Shown: positions 44,466 to 54,311, numbered from the stretch's first letter. The stretch: DNA of 64,000 bases from JBCBKU01 sp038521345 (GCA_038521345.1 JBCBKU010000001.1:124001-188000), one strand, 5' to 3'. Numbers and translations are program-made. The notes: generated by a model not told the origin, from the sequence alone.

Positions 44466-45434
44466 TCAGACTTTGATGTTCACCAGAGCCCGCATCACAA
44501 AGATGTTGGCCACGAGGAAACCTGCAACGACAAGACAGGCGGGGATGAAGTACTGGGTCCCTTTGACGTCGTCATAGTAGTTTGGTTCGACGACATTGAT
44601 CCCGATCAGCGCCACCAGCGGGAAGACGCTGAGGAACATGCCCGACCATTTGGCTTCAGCCGTGATCGCTTTGACGCGGCGGAAAAGCTTGAACCGCGCG
44701 CGGATAACCTGCGCGAGCCCATGGAGAATTTCGGCCAGGTTACCACCAGATGTCTGTTGGATCGTCACGGCAACCGCAAGGAAGCGCAAATCCTGCATGT
44801 CGAGGCGTTCTGCCATCGCCTTGAGCGCCTCTCCCACATCGCGCCCATAGGCCGCTTCGTCCGAGATCACGCCCATTTCAGACCCCAACGGGTCGGCGAC
44901 TTCTTTCGAAACGATAGAAAGCGCCGAGGAGAAGGGGTGCCCCACACGAAGACTGCGGACCATCAGTTCGACAGCGTCGGGCAGTTGTTCCTCGATCATG
45001 CCAAGGCGCTTCTTGGCTTTGTTGTCGACCCAGACGTAAACACCACCGACGCCCATGGCGAATGCAAGAAACAGACGCACGGGAAGCGCCGCGGTCGTCC
45101 CGATCGTAAGACCCAGAAACGCCACGACTGCCAGCACAAGCATCACGATGATCAGCTGTTGAGGTGTAAAGGCAATGTTGGCCTTCTGGGCTTTGTCGGC
45201 AAGTATCGCGTAAATCGGGATGGACCGCGTCTTCATGTGCTGGCCCATCTCCTTGCGGAGTTGTTCCAGGACCTGCTCGCGACCCGCGCCCTTTTCGAGC
45301 ATCTCGAGGCGGCGATTGACGCGGTTATTCAGGCTGATCGATTTGCCGAAGATGACCAGGTAAAGGCCCTCGACGACGACGAGGACCGCAATGAAAATCA
45401 AGCCGTAGATTAGCGGCTCGGCTGAGATGTTCAT
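44466..45434 (-). CDS. tadB: Tad pilus inner-membrane platform protein TadB
   Basis: The second F-domain platform protein, 322 residues. There is an N-terminal membrane helix (IYGLIFIAVLVVVEGLYLVIF), a pair of helices around 92-132, the F-domain block LPDAVELMVRSLRVGHPFSSA and DVGEALKAMAERLD, and a C-terminal membrane helix. It lies 6 bases behind cpaF and 10 bases ahead of tadC, so these three genes are surely co-transcribed. Confidence 0.92.
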   Translation of the reverse strand: MNISAEPLIYGLIFIAVLVVVEGLYLVIFGKSISLNNRVNRRLEMLEKGAGREQVLEQLRKEMGQHMKTRSIPIYAILADKAQKANIAFTPQQLIIVMLVLAVVAFLGLTIGTTAALPVRLFLAFAMGVGGVYVWVDNKAKKRLGMIEEQLPDAVELMVRSLRVGHPFSSALSIVSKEVADPLGSEMGVISDEAAYGRDVGEALKAMAERLDMQDLRFLAVAVTIQQTSGGNLAEILHGLAQVIRARFKLFRRVKAITAEAKWSGMFLSVFPLVALIGINVVEPNYYDDVKGTQYFIPACLVVAGFLVANIFVMRALVNIKV

Positions 45435-45440
45435 GCGTGT

Positions 45441-46889
<1,449 letters not shown>

Positions 46890-46918
46890 GAGATCACCCC
46901 TTCTCTAGCGCGTCGGTT

Positions 46919-48163
46919 TCAGCCACCGGCAGCTTCTGAAATGTTCAGTTCGTGAACCGACTTCGCGAGTTTTGCGATTTCCTTGCGGACCGGGCTTTTG
47001 GCCGCAGTTTCCGCAAGCGGAAGGCCATGATCGCAGGCCTGCATGATTTGCTTCCCGCCGTCCGGGACTTGGACCTCGATCTGGATGTCGAGGCTTTCAC
47101 CCATCCGCTTGACCCGGCTCTTGCCATTCAGATCGGCAAATTTCGGGGCGCGGTTCAGGACGTAGCGCAGCTTCTCAAACGGAAGGTCTTCACCCTTCAG
47201 GGCACGGATCATCCGGAGCGTGTTCTGGGCTGACCGCATGTCGAGCTCGATGAGTGCGAAATAGACGTGGGAGGCGTTCAGAACGGTCTCGGTCCATTGC
47301 ACCAGCGGGGTCGGCATATCGATGACAACGTAGTCAAAATTGGTGCGCGCGACCTCGATGATCCGTTCAACATCCTCTTGGGTGATGATGTCGAGCGGGA
47401 GCATCTCCGAAGGCGCGGTAAGGACATGGAGCTTTTCGTTGAATGTCAGCAGGGCCTGCATGAAGGCGTCGCTGTCCATAGACTCGGTGTCCTGAAGCAA
47501 TTCGAACACCGCCTCACGGCGGGGCAGGTCCAGATAGGTCGAGGCCGACCCGAACTGCAGGTCGAAATCAATCAGGCAGACCCGCGGCGATTCATCCTTG
47601 GAAACTGTGGCAAGCTCCCAGGCGAGGTTCACGGCAAAGGTTGTCGATCCCGCGCCGCCGGCCAGCCCATGAACGGGCAGTACGACCCCATCCCGGTCAC
47701 CGGTTGCTTTGATCGTCGCCGATCCATCCGCACGGGCCGGTGCGGCCGAAGCCTTTGGCTTACGCATCCGTTCGATCGCATCGTGGAGCGCGCCGTCCGG
47801 AAGCGGGTAGGGAACGAACTCTTCGGCGCCCAGCCGCAGCAACTGATGCAGGGCGATCGGGCTGACGTCTTCGGCGATGACCAGAACCTTGATGCTCTTG
47901 GTGACCGAGGTCTTGATGATGTCGGTAATCTGAGCGATGGAAGCTTCGTCTTCTTCATCAATGGCAATGGCCACGAATTCGAGGCTGTCGGACTCCGACT
48001 GGCTTATGAACGCCATCGCATCGTCGAACGACAGGTCGCCCCAGCTTTCTCCAAGTTCGGTTTCCATGTCCTCGATCAAAAGATCAAAATTCTGGACATC
48101 CCGGCTGATCGTGCACGCAACGATCGGTGCCGGTTCTGGCTGCAATGCCGCAGTGCTACTCAT
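46919..48163 (-). CDS. cpaE: Tad pilus localisation protein CpaE (TadZ)
   Basis: A MinD/ParA-related protein that places the pilus machine. The 414-residue protein has an N-terminal receiver-like domain (about 15-135, VLVIAEDVSPIALHQLLRLG) and a C-terminal SIMIBI ATPase domain. The deviant Walker A lies at 166-175 and reads GLAGGAGSTT, so both expected lysines (KGGxGKT) are missing. Later motifs VCLIDFDLQFGSASTYLDL and DYVVIDMPTPLVQ are present. ATP hydrolysis is therefore doubtful; a structural role is likely. Confidence 0.9.
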   Translation of the reverse strand: MSSTAALQPEPAPIVACTISRDVQNFDLLIEDMETELGESWGDLSFDDAMAFISQSESDSLEFVAIAIDEEDEASIAQITDIIKTSVTKSIKVLVIAEDVSPIALHQLLRLGAEEFVPYPLPDGALHDAIERMRKPKASAAPARADGSATIKATGDRDGVVLPVHGLAGGAGSTTFAVNLAWELATVSKDESPRVCLIDFDLQFGSASTYLDLPRREAVFELLQDTESMDSDAFMQALLTFNEKLHVLTAPSEMLPLDIITQEDVERIIEVARTNFDYVVIDMPTPLVQWTETVLNASHVYFALIELDMRSAQNTLRMIRALKGEDLPFEKLRYVLNRAPKFADLNGKSRVKRMGESLDIQIEVQVPDGGKQIMQACDHGLPLAETAAKSPVRKEIAKLAKSVHELNISEAAGG

Positions 48164-48241
48164 ATGCCCTCACGTCCTTCCGTTACCGGGCGATCACGGT
48201 CTTCCTTGGGGATTCCACCAGCCAGAACCGTTCATGCCCGA

Positions 48242-48266
48242 GCGCACGATACTCAGAATCGTGCGC
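48242..48266. promoter_or_regulatory. perfect 9-bp inverted repeat upstream of cpaE
   Basis: GCGCACGAT (48242-48250) and ATCGTGCGC (48258-48266) form a perfect inverted repeat around a 7-base loop, about 80 bases before the cpaE start on the minus strand. There is no T run, so it is not a normal terminator. It could be an operator for a dimeric regulator or a leader hairpin controlling cpaE-tadABCD expression. Confidence 0.5.
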
Positions 48267-48360
48267 ACCGCTCCTTCCCATGAAAATTGACGGGCAAAGT
48301 TGGCGACATTGAGGCTAAATAACCGTAATTATTCGTTCACTGGCGACCAATGGAAGCACA

Positions 48361-48384
48361 AAGGGCGGCCCTTGGGCCGCCCTT
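48361..48384 (-). terminator. terminator after the OmpA-like lipoprotein gene
   Basis: AAGGGCGGCC (48361-48370) pairs with GGCCGCCCTT (48375-48384) around a 4-base loop, 25 bases downstream of the minus-strand stop at 48410; it is followed by a short TTTGTG. It separates the CpaC/OmpA unit from cpaE. Confidence 0.8.
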
Positions 48385-48409
48385 GAAAACAAACGATTTC
48401 TTTCTTTGA

Positions 48410-49078
48410 TTAGCCGCCGCCTGCGGCCGCTTCGAGCGAGCTGAGACCAGCACCCGCATTCGGCGGAGCCTCGGCTGCACTCGGGACGTATTCGCGGAAG
48501 ATCACCTCGGCGTATTTCCCGTTCAGGAGCGTCGGATGGTTCTGGACGAAGCCGGAAACTTCGGTGACCGTGCGGCGATTGCGGCGTTCTTCTGTCTGGC
48601 TGACAACGAGGGGCTGCGTCTCGCCAAAGCTGACCACCGCCTCAAGGCGACTGCGGCTGATGCCCTGCGAAACAAGGAAGCCAACAACCGTTTGCGCCCG
48701 CCGCAAGCCAAGCGACTGGTTGTAGGCGTTCGACCCGACTGCATCTGTATGACCGAAGACTTTGAACCGGACCTCCGGGAACTGTTTGATCCAAGTGGCC
48801 TGCCGCGCAAGGATCGAGCGGGCCTCTTGGTCGAGTGCGGTCGAGTTGAACGCGAAGTTGACCATTGTCGGCACTTCCGCGCTGAAGCGCTGGTTAAGAT
48901 CGATCACGAACGAACGCTGACCTGTCTGGATCAGCACATTGTTCATGGTCGGGTTGCCGAAGGCGCCCTCGTCGAGCGACGCCCCAGCTTGCCGGTAGAA
49001 CCCGGTGTCGGTGTCCCCACATGCCACCAGAGCAAGAGCGCTCGTGGCCGCAAGGATCATCTTGATACGCACAGTCAT
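48410..49078 (-). CDS. OmpA-family lipoprotein of the pilus cluster
   Basis: A 222-residue lipoprotein precursor: lipobox ALVAC with C20, a region of about 60 residues, then an OmpA-like peptidoglycan-binding domain (VNFAFNSTALDQEARSILA; FKVFGHTDAVGSNAYNQSLG; RRAQTVVGFLVSQGISRSRL). It sits where cpaD usually lies after cpaC and may anchor the secretin to peptidoglycan; that is inference. Start ATG 49078 has GGAG 8 bases upstream. Confidence 0.82.
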   Translation of the reverse strand: MTVRIKMILAATSALALVACGDTDTGFYRQAGASLDEGAFGNPTMNNVLIQTGQRSFVIDLNQRFSAEVPTMVNFAFNSTALDQEARSILARQATWIKQFPEVRFKVFGHTDAVGSNAYNQSLGLRRAQTVVGFLVSQGISRSRLEAVVSFGETQPLVVSQTEERRNRRTVTEVSGFVQNHPTLLNGKYAEVIFREYVPSAAEAPPNAGAGLSSLEAAAGGG

Positions 49079-49083
49079 GTCTC

Positions 49084-50529
49084 TCACTCCATTACGTAGC
49101 CGTAGGACCCGTTGAAGTCTTGACGGGCCACCTCGCCAGCGGCGCCCTGTTGCGGCGTCGTGTTTCTACCGGGTCCCGTTGCGCCAAGCAGGAACAGTTC
49201 GCTCTCGGTCGGGATGCGGACCCGGTCGGTCGGAAGGGCCAGAGCTTCACCGCGGGTCGGTGTCACAAGGTGTGGCGTGACGATAACCACGAGTTCCGAC
49301 TGCTGGCGTTCATAGTCCGTGCTGCGGAACAAGGCGCCCAGAACCGGAACATCGGCCAACCAAGGCACCTGGGTGATTGTGTCCTGGAAGTCGTCCTCGA
49401 GCAGACCGGAGATAGCGAAGCTTTCGCCGTCTCTCAGTTCCACAACTGTTTGAGTTTCACGACGACGGAAGCCGTTGATCGTAAAGCCACCGCTTTGGAC
49501 GACAACCGTAGGGTCGAGATCCGAAACAGCCGCGACCAACTGAAGGTTGATGATGTCACGGTCGACGACCCGCGGAGTGAAGGTGAGTTCGATGCCAAAG
49601 GGTTTGAACTCGACCGAGATGCTGCCCTCGTCGTCGACCACCGGAACCGGGTACTCGCCACCAGCAAGGAAGCTGGCTTCCTGTCCGGAAAGCGCGACCA
49701 GGTTCGGTTCGCTCAACGTCCGCACAAGACCCTTGGTCTCAAGGGCCTGAAGGAGAACGTCAAAGGCGAGGTCGCCGATTTCGAAGCTGTCGAAGATCTG
49801 GCCGGCAACGCCTGCCTGGTCGATCAAGAGCGGTGTCAGGACTGCCGGAGTATTGGCATCCCCGTCCGCATCGACCCCTTCGAATTCAACACTGGGTCCG
49901 AGCGCCGCAACCGGTCCGTCGTCGCCGACGCTGATGTTTGTACCGGCGGTCAACGCTTTCGATATGGATCGCTGCATCTCTGCAAAGCGCACCTTCAGCA
50001 TAACCTGCTGGGTTCCGCCGACCACCATCATGTTTGAGACCCGGCCCGGAGCATAACGTTCCGCCAGTTCCAGCGCCCGATCAAGCCGTGCGATCGATGA
50101 CACGACGCCCGACAGCACAATACCGTCATTGGCGGTCCGCACTTCGATGTTTTCGCCGGGAAGGATCTGGCGAATTCGTTCTTTGAACTCGTCTGTGTCC
50201 GGGGTGACCTGCACCTCGACGTTGGTGATCAGACCACCATCCGGCCCAAGAAGGGTCAGTGTCGTCCGTCCCGGCGCCTTTCCGAGCACATAGATCGATC
50301 GATCCGACAGCGTCGAAATATCGGCGATGTTCGGGTTGGCGATCGAAAGCTCGGCAAACGGCATTTCGGCCGACACGACTACGGCCCTGTTCATCGGCAC
50401 CCGAAGGGCGCTCGATGCCTGGCCAGTCTCGACGCGAAGCACCTCACCTTGGCCATAGGCGGCCGGAACACTGGCAACTGCTACGGCGAAGCCCGCAAGG
50501 GCCGCCTTAAGGAATCTATCGATTTTCAT
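49084..50529 (-). CDS. cpaC: Tad pilus outer-membrane secretin CpaC (RcpA)
   Basis: Secretin channel for the Flp pilus, 481 residues. A signal peptide (about 1-26, ending AAYG) is followed by a BON-like N-terminal domain (RVPMNRAVVVSAEMPFAELS), N1-type regions and the secretin C-domain (GQEASFLAGGEYPVPVV; KPFGIELTFTPRVVDRDIIN; VPWLADVPVLGALFRS). ATG 50529 is the first codon of the signal peptide. The OmpA-like lipoprotein starts 5 bases after its stop, so the two are co-expressed. Confidence 0.94.
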   Translation of the reverse strand: MKIDRFLKAALAGFAVAVASVPAAYGQGEVLRVETGQASSALRVPMNRAVVVSAEMPFAELSIANPNIADISTLSDRSIYVLGKAPGRTTLTLLGPDGGLITNVEVQVTPDTDEFKERIRQILPGENIEVRTANDGIVLSGVVSSIARLDRALELAERYAPGRVSNMMVVGGTQQVMLKVRFAEMQRSISKALTAGTNISVGDDGPVAALGPSVEFEGVDADGDANTPAVLTPLLIDQAGVAGQIFDSFEIGDLAFDVLLQALETKGLVRTLSEPNLVALSGQEASFLAGGEYPVPVVDDEGSISVEFKPFGIELTFTPRVVDRDIINLQLVAAVSDLDPTVVVQSGGFTINGFRRRETQTVVELRDGESFAISGLLEDDFQDTITQVPWLADVPVLGALFRSTDYERQQSELVVIVTPHLVTPTRGEALALPTDRVRIPTESELFLLGATGPGRNTTPQQGAAGEVARQDFNGSYGYVME

Positions 50530-50690
50530 GTGACCTGCCTCTCCGATCACGCCTCATTTCGGGTCTTTGTCGCCCGTGATTGGCGCCACCATGCGGCATG
50601 TCCTGTTTTATTGCAAGAATCAGTGTGTTGGTGGCGCTATTTTATGTGGATAACCCGCAACACAGGTGAATGTCTTGCGGTTGGATCGAT

Positions 50691-50718
50691 AAAGGCCCCC
50701 CAAATGAGGGGGGCCTTT
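50691..50718 (-). terminator. terminator between cpaB and cpaC
   Basis: AAAGGCCCCCC (50691-50701) and GGGGGGCCTTT (50708-50718) form a perfect 11-bp stem around AAATGA, 18 bases past the cpaB stop on the minus strand. It should end most cpaB transcripts, so cpaC needs its own promoter in the 160 bases between it and this stem. Confidence 0.85.
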
Positions 50719-50736
50719 GCGAAAATGTCTTTCGGA

Positions 50737-51588
50737 TCAGTTGGTGCAGGGGATCGGGATTTCGACCAGTTCCGCGCCACGCCGCGTCCGGATTGTGCAG
50801 ACCCGCTTCTCTTCGCGCTCGATCACCTCTTCGCGCTCGATGCCCAGGAGCACTCGCTGGTCAATCGAAACCTGTTCAGTTGTCGACTCGTCCTCGGCAC
50901 CCACGAGCGAAAGCTGAAGTCGTCCTGTCGCTTGCGCCTGGGCCAGGGCAGCGACCTGAACCGGTGTCGCTTCGACGGTGACGGTCCGTGCGACGGTCGG
51001 GGCGCTGCGGTCCTCGTCGGCCGACTGGTCGACGGCGATCAGCTTGATGCCTGGCTGGATCAGTTGGGTCACTTCCCGCGAGCCAACTTCCTCGGCGTCG
51101 ATTGCACCAGTCCAGTATACGTCGACACGGTCACCCGGCCGCAGGAAGCCCGAAACGCCCGAGGCAACGTCGACGCGCAGCGCAAATGCCCGCATGCCCG
51201 GTGCAAGCCGTGACGACACACCAGCATCCTCGCCGGGCTCTGTCACTTTCACCCGCAGGATCGCTTCGTCCTTTTCCATGGCGCGCAAGACAGTCCGGAG
51301 TTCGTTTGTACCTTGCGGGAAAATCTCCGCTTCTTCGTGGAAGGCGCCCTCGGGGATCGCATTCTCGGGCCAGTTGACGATGCGCAGGTCATCCAGCGCC
51401 AAACGTTCGCCATAGCGCACCGCACGCGTCACGACGTAGACGGGCTTGGTTGGCACGATTGCCTGCCGCGCCGCGCGTTCGCGTGCCAGTTCCGCTTGGT
51501 GCGCGTTGATGTAGTCCTGAGCCATATAGACCGCGAAACCCGCGAGCCCGAGCCCCAGCAACAGGACAAGACCAAATACCAATCGCAT
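50737..51588 (-). CDS. cpaB: Flp pilus assembly protein CpaB (RcpC)
   Basis: A 283-residue periplasmic/inner-membrane protein with one N-terminal membrane helix (residues 2-21) and a SAF-type domain (VYVVTRAVRYGERLALDDLR; AFALRVDVASGVSGFLRPGD) before a Ser/Thr-rich C-terminal part. CpaB works near the secretin. It ends before a strong stem-loop, so its transcription unit is separate from cpaC. Confidence 0.88.
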   Translation of the reverse strand: MRLVFGLVLLLGLGLAGFAVYMAQDYINAHQAELARERAARQAIVPTKPVYVVTRAVRYGERLALDDLRIVNWPENAIPEGAFHEEAEIFPQGTNELRTVLRAMEKDEAILRVKVTEPGEDAGVSSRLAPGMRAFALRVDVASGVSGFLRPGDRVDVYWTGAIDAEEVGSREVTQLIQPGIKLIAVDQSADEDRSAPTVARTVTVEATPVQVAALAQAQATGRLQLSLVGAEDESTTEQVSIDQRVLLGIEREEVIEREEKRVCTIRTRRGAELVEIPIPCTN

Positions 51589-51769
51589 TACGTACCCTCT
51601 CAGTCGAACCGACGTTCGTGTTGTCCCTTATACTGCGCCTAATTGTGGCAATAGCGTGGACAGAACGCGGATAATTCCCACCATTTTAGAAGCCAAGCGA
51701 CCAAATTCAGGGCCGGCCGAACGCAACGAGGGAACGCGATGAAGAAGGTGTGCCGAAGCGTGTGTGGCA

Positions 51770-51955
51770 CTACTCCAGCAGCGATTCCTGATCCTCGACG
51801 TAGGCACCGATACCCGTCGATACGTCTGTGGCCGAGGCCGAGATCATCGCGACGATGGCGACGCCGAAACCGACCATGGCCGCTGTCAAAACAACCCAGT
51901 CTACGGTGATGGCCCCATCTTCCTTCTCAAGGAAACGTGTGAAGCGATTGATCAT
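51770..51955 (-). CDS. Flp-family pilin, second copy
   Basis: A 61-residue prepilin: basic leader (MINRFTRFLEKEDG), predicted cleavage after G14, then the hydrophobic pilin helix AITVDWVVLTAAMVGFGVAI and an acidic tail (GAYVEDQESLLE). The position +5/+6 residues are Asp-Trp rather than the Glu-Tyr of the classic Flp motif. ATG 51955 is the first in-frame codon with the right leader length. It lies downstream of a terminator that ends the first pilin gene, so it should have its own promoter. Confidence 0.85.
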   Translation of the reverse strand: MINRFTRFLEKEDGAITVDWVVLTAAMVGFGVAIVAMISASATDVSTGIGAYVEDQESLLE

Positions 51956-52152
51956 CGTACTCTCCGCATTACGCCCCTTCTTCACCGCCGTCTCTCCTCA
52001 GCGGTGCCCTCTAGGTTGTGTCGGATTGTGTCTTAACCATGGCAATTGCATGCCGCAGACGTGTGTTCTGGTCTGCATTGAAGGATAACCTGTTCTCGGA
52101 TCCGCAACGCTCGACAATCCAGTAAACTGCCCGATATCCTGAAGCTACGGAA

Positions 52153-52178
52153 AAAGGCCACCCTAGGAGGTGGCCTTT
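52153..52178 (-). terminator. terminator after the first Flp pilin gene
   Basis: AAAGGCCACC (52153-52162) and GGTGGCCTTT (52169-52178) form a perfect 10-bp stem around a 6-base loop, followed on the minus strand by further T (TTTTT). It is a textbook intrinsic terminator about 40 bases past the pilin stop, allowing strong pilin expression independent of the assembly genes. Confidence 0.9.
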
Positions 52179-52219
52179 CCGAAGGCCCGTCGACGAAGCG
52201 ACGGGCGATCCTGAAGCGA

Positions 52220-52408
52220 TTAGCCGCCGATCGGCTGGGTCGCAACTGCGTCCGAGATCAGGCCGCCGAGGGTTTCAGTACCACCGCGAACCGAAGCAAG
52301 CACGGCGATGCCGAGGCCAACGATAGCAGCAGTCAGAACAACCCAGTCAACCGTGACTGCGCCGTCTTCGTCCTTCGAGAAGGTCTTAGCAAGCTTGAAG
52401 AATTCCAT
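52220..52408 (-). CDS. flp: Flp-family major pilin (probable)
   Basis: A 62-residue prepilin: leader MEFFKLAKTFSKDEDG with cleavage expected after G16, then AVTVDWVVLTAAIVGLGIAV and a short polar C-terminus rich in Gly and Thr. It is the first gene of the cluster and has its own terminator, as expected for the abundant structural subunit. Its core is nearly identical to that of the second pilin (+5/+6 Asp-Trp in both). ATG 52408 has a GGAGACGACAA leader. Confidence 0.88.
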   Translation of the reverse strand: MEFFKLAKTFSKDEDGAVTVDWVVLTAAIVGLGIAVLASVRGGTETLGGLISDAVATQPIGG

Positions 52409-52764
52409 TTGTCGTCTCCGTTCCATCTAACTCTGTTGCACTCCACCTTGGCCGGCATATGCGAGTGTCTCTCACTCTCTCGCTACCGCCTTGGTATGAC
52501 GGCGATATGGCCGCTCAAAAGCGGCAAGAGTTAGGCGCATGTCGTACTATTTTGCAGACATGTAAGGATTCGTTCTTATTTTTGTTAATGCATTGTTTTA
52601 TATAAGTATTTTCATGTTTTCGTACGGAAGTACGAGAGATTCTCGGGCCGCTTTGTGCGCGATTGATTGCGCCTCGGAGACAATCGTTCTTCATCAGGTG
52701 GCTTTGAGTTTCGCTTTCTGCGAAGTTCCAAATCCGGACGTTTGCACAGAAGAGGCCGTACCAG
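52409..52764. promoter_or_regulatory. gene-free region between pilin and transglycosylase
   Basis: This 356-base stretch separates the minus-strand pilin operon and the plus-strand transglycosylase and must hold their promoters. It is clearly richer in A/T than its surroundings between about 52540 and 52640 (runs such as TTATTTTTGTTAATG and TTTTATATAAG). It holds a 6-bp inverted repeat TCGTAC/GTACGA (52620-52635) and a small GCCGC/GCGGC hairpin (52510-52525). No gene is seen. A frame at 52593-52991 on plus begins in it but is not convincing. Confidence 0.6.
52620..52635. promoter_or_regulatory. TCGTAC/GTACGA palindrome, possible operator
   Basis: TCGTAC and GTACGA form a perfect 6-bp inverted repeat with a GGAA spacer, inside the A/T-rich gap. 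Its place, 212 bases from the pilin start and 130 from the transglycosylase start, is compatible with a binding site for a dimeric regulator acting on either. No family can be assigned. Confidence 0.35.
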
Positions 52765-53568
52765 ATGAGGCGAACCGCGCTTCTCGTGATAACCTTGTCG
52801 GCCATTGGCGCCAAGGCGCAAGAAAGACCGGATCCTCCGCCGTTTCAGGATTTTACATTCCGCAGGGTCGCGCCGCCTGCGAGCGATGGCGAACCAAGGA
52901 TCAGGGTCCAAATCGGGCCCGAAACAGATGTGGTTGCGATTCCGGATGCCGCGCCGGAAGAGAGCCTGGGCGCGGCCGCGCTGCCGTTTGATTGGTTCTG
53001 GGCGACGGTGTCCCGAGATCTGGATGTGGACCCGGCCGAGCGGTTTCGTCGTGCAATGCAGGCGCTGACCGACGGAGCGGCCGCAGGACAGGGCGCAGCG
53101 CCCTCTTTGGACGATATGCGCCGGATTACCGAGACCTACCGTGCGGACCTCTTGGGGCTTACGGTGGGCACGGCGGTCTCACCAGCGCTCGCCGCGGCCG
53201 TTATCCATGCCGAGTCCTCGGGCAAGCCTGAGGCCGAGAGCAGCGCGGGAGCCGTCGGATTGATGCAGTTGATGCCCGAGACCGCGTCACGGTTTGAGGT
53301 CCAGGACCGGACGGACCCAACCCAGAACATCCGCGGCGGCGTAGCCTTTCTTGATGAATTGATGGGGGTCTTCGACCGCGATCCAATTCTGGTGCTTGCA
53401 GCTTACAATGCCGGCGAGACTGCCGTCCGCGAAAACGCGGGAGTGCCCCCGTATCCCGAAACGCTTGGATACGTTCCGAGGGTCCTTGCCGCGTGGAACG
53501 TTGCGCGGGCCTTGTGCGTGACACCCCCTGACCTGGTGACCGATGGGTGCGTCTTCATCGGCGGGTGA
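52765..53568 (+). CDS. lytic transglycosylase
   Basis: A periplasmic, secreted peptidoglycan-cleaving enzyme of 267 residues. It has a signal peptide (about 1-18, ending GAKA), an Arg/Asp-rich middle, and a C-terminal SLT domain: catalytic E150 in IHAESSGKPEAESSAGAVGL, then MQLMPETASRF and the LAAYNAGETAV block. It is divergent from the pilus operon and could open the peptidoglycan layer for the pilus secretin; this link rests on position only. Confidence 0.88.
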   Translation: MRRTALLVITLSAIGAKAQERPDPPPFQDFTFRRVAPPASDGEPRIRVQIGPETDVVAIPDAAPEESLGAAALPFDWFWATVSRDLDVDPAERFRRAMQALTDGAAAGQGAAPSLDDMRRITETYRADLLGLTVGTAVSPALAAAVIHAESSGKPEAESSAGAVGLMQLMPETASRFEVQDRTDPTQNIRGGVAFLDELMGVFDRDPILVLAAYNAGETAVRENAGVPPYPETLGYVPRVLAAWNVARALCVTPPDLVTDGCVFIGG

Positions 53569-53573
53569 CGGGG

Positions 53574-54311
53574 TCAGATCGACAGTTTCTTGAAGATCGG
53601 TTCTGGAACCAGACGGATGATCAGCATTACCCAGCGCCAGAAGAAGGGCGTGTAGAGCACGTTCTTTTCTTTGGACACCGCACGAAGGATGTCCTGCGCC
53701 ACCGCGTCGGGTGAAGCGACCAGGAACATCCCCGGAAGCCCCCATGTCATCGCGGTGTCGACGAATCCGGGCTTGACGGTCACCACATGCACGCCTGAGC
53801 GGGCGAGACGGTTGCGAAGCCCGGAAAGATAGGTGTGGAAGCCCGCCTTGGTCGAGCCATACACGTAGTTTCCGACCCTGCCCCGGTCTCCTGCCACAGA
53901 TCCCACACCGACAACGGCACCTGACCCGTGTGCCTCGAGCAAAGGCGCGAGCCGGTGAATCAATGTCGCCGGACCGGTGTAACTGTCGGCAATCGTGCCT
54001 GCGATCAATGCGGGATCTGCGTCGATCTCGGATTGCTCCGGCATGGACCCCACAAAGGCCGCAACGGAGAGTGGGCCGTCCACGCTGCCGGCTCTGGTGA
54101 CGATCGCGTCAAAGCTCGTCGGATCACGCGCGTCGAACGGGATGGCTTCTGCCAATGGCGCCCCTCGTACTCGGCAATCCGCGGCTATCGCCGCGAGTTC
54201 CCCTCCATCTCTGCCCGCCAGCACTACGCTCTGCCCGCTCTCGGCAAGCCGTCGAGCAAGGGCCCGTGCCATCGAAGACGTGGCCCCAAGAATGATCCAA
54301 GTCGTGCTCAT
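53574..54311 (-). CDS. dprE2: DprE2-type SDR (decaprenylphosphoryl-2-keto-pentose reductase)
   Basis: A 245-residue short-chain dehydrogenase that in mycobacteria reduces the 2-keto intermediate during epimerisation of decaprenylphosphoryl ribose to arabinose. The Rossmann loop LGATSSMARALARR is at 9-21 and the catalytic residues are S138 (GVGSVAGD), Y151 and K155 (YVYGSTKAGFHTYLSGL). The C-terminus (WRWVMLIIRLVPEPIFKKL) matches the hydrophobic tail typical of DprE2. The start ATG 54311 overlaps the upstream DprE1-like gene by 4 bases, so the two are co-translated. Confidence 0.82.
   Translation of the reverse strand: MSTTWIILGATSSMARALARRLAESGQSVVLAGRDGGELAAIAADCRVRGAPLAEAIPFDARDPTSFDAIVTRAGSVDGPLSVAAFVGSMPEQSEIDADPALIAGTIADSYTGPATLIHRLAPLLEAHGSGAVVGVGSVAGDRGRVGNYVYGSTKAGFHTYLSGLRNRLARSGVHVVTVKPGFVDTAMTWGLPGMFLVASPDAVAQDILRAVSKEKNVLYTPFFWRWVMLIIRLVPEPIFKKLSI

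Noticed and set aside
44217..45413. Plus-strand frame of about 400 codons antisense to tadB/tadC
   Set aside because: It mirrors two well-supported F-domain genes, and its protein is rich in Arg/His/Asp without motifs.
47267..48283. Plus-strand frame of about 340 codons antisense to cpaE
   Set aside because: Shadow of the cpaE gene; no ribosome site or family signature.
52033..52040. CtrA half-site TTAACCAT upstream of the second pilin gene
   Set aside because: Only one half-site is present, with no second TTAA at the proper spacing, so it is too weak to call.
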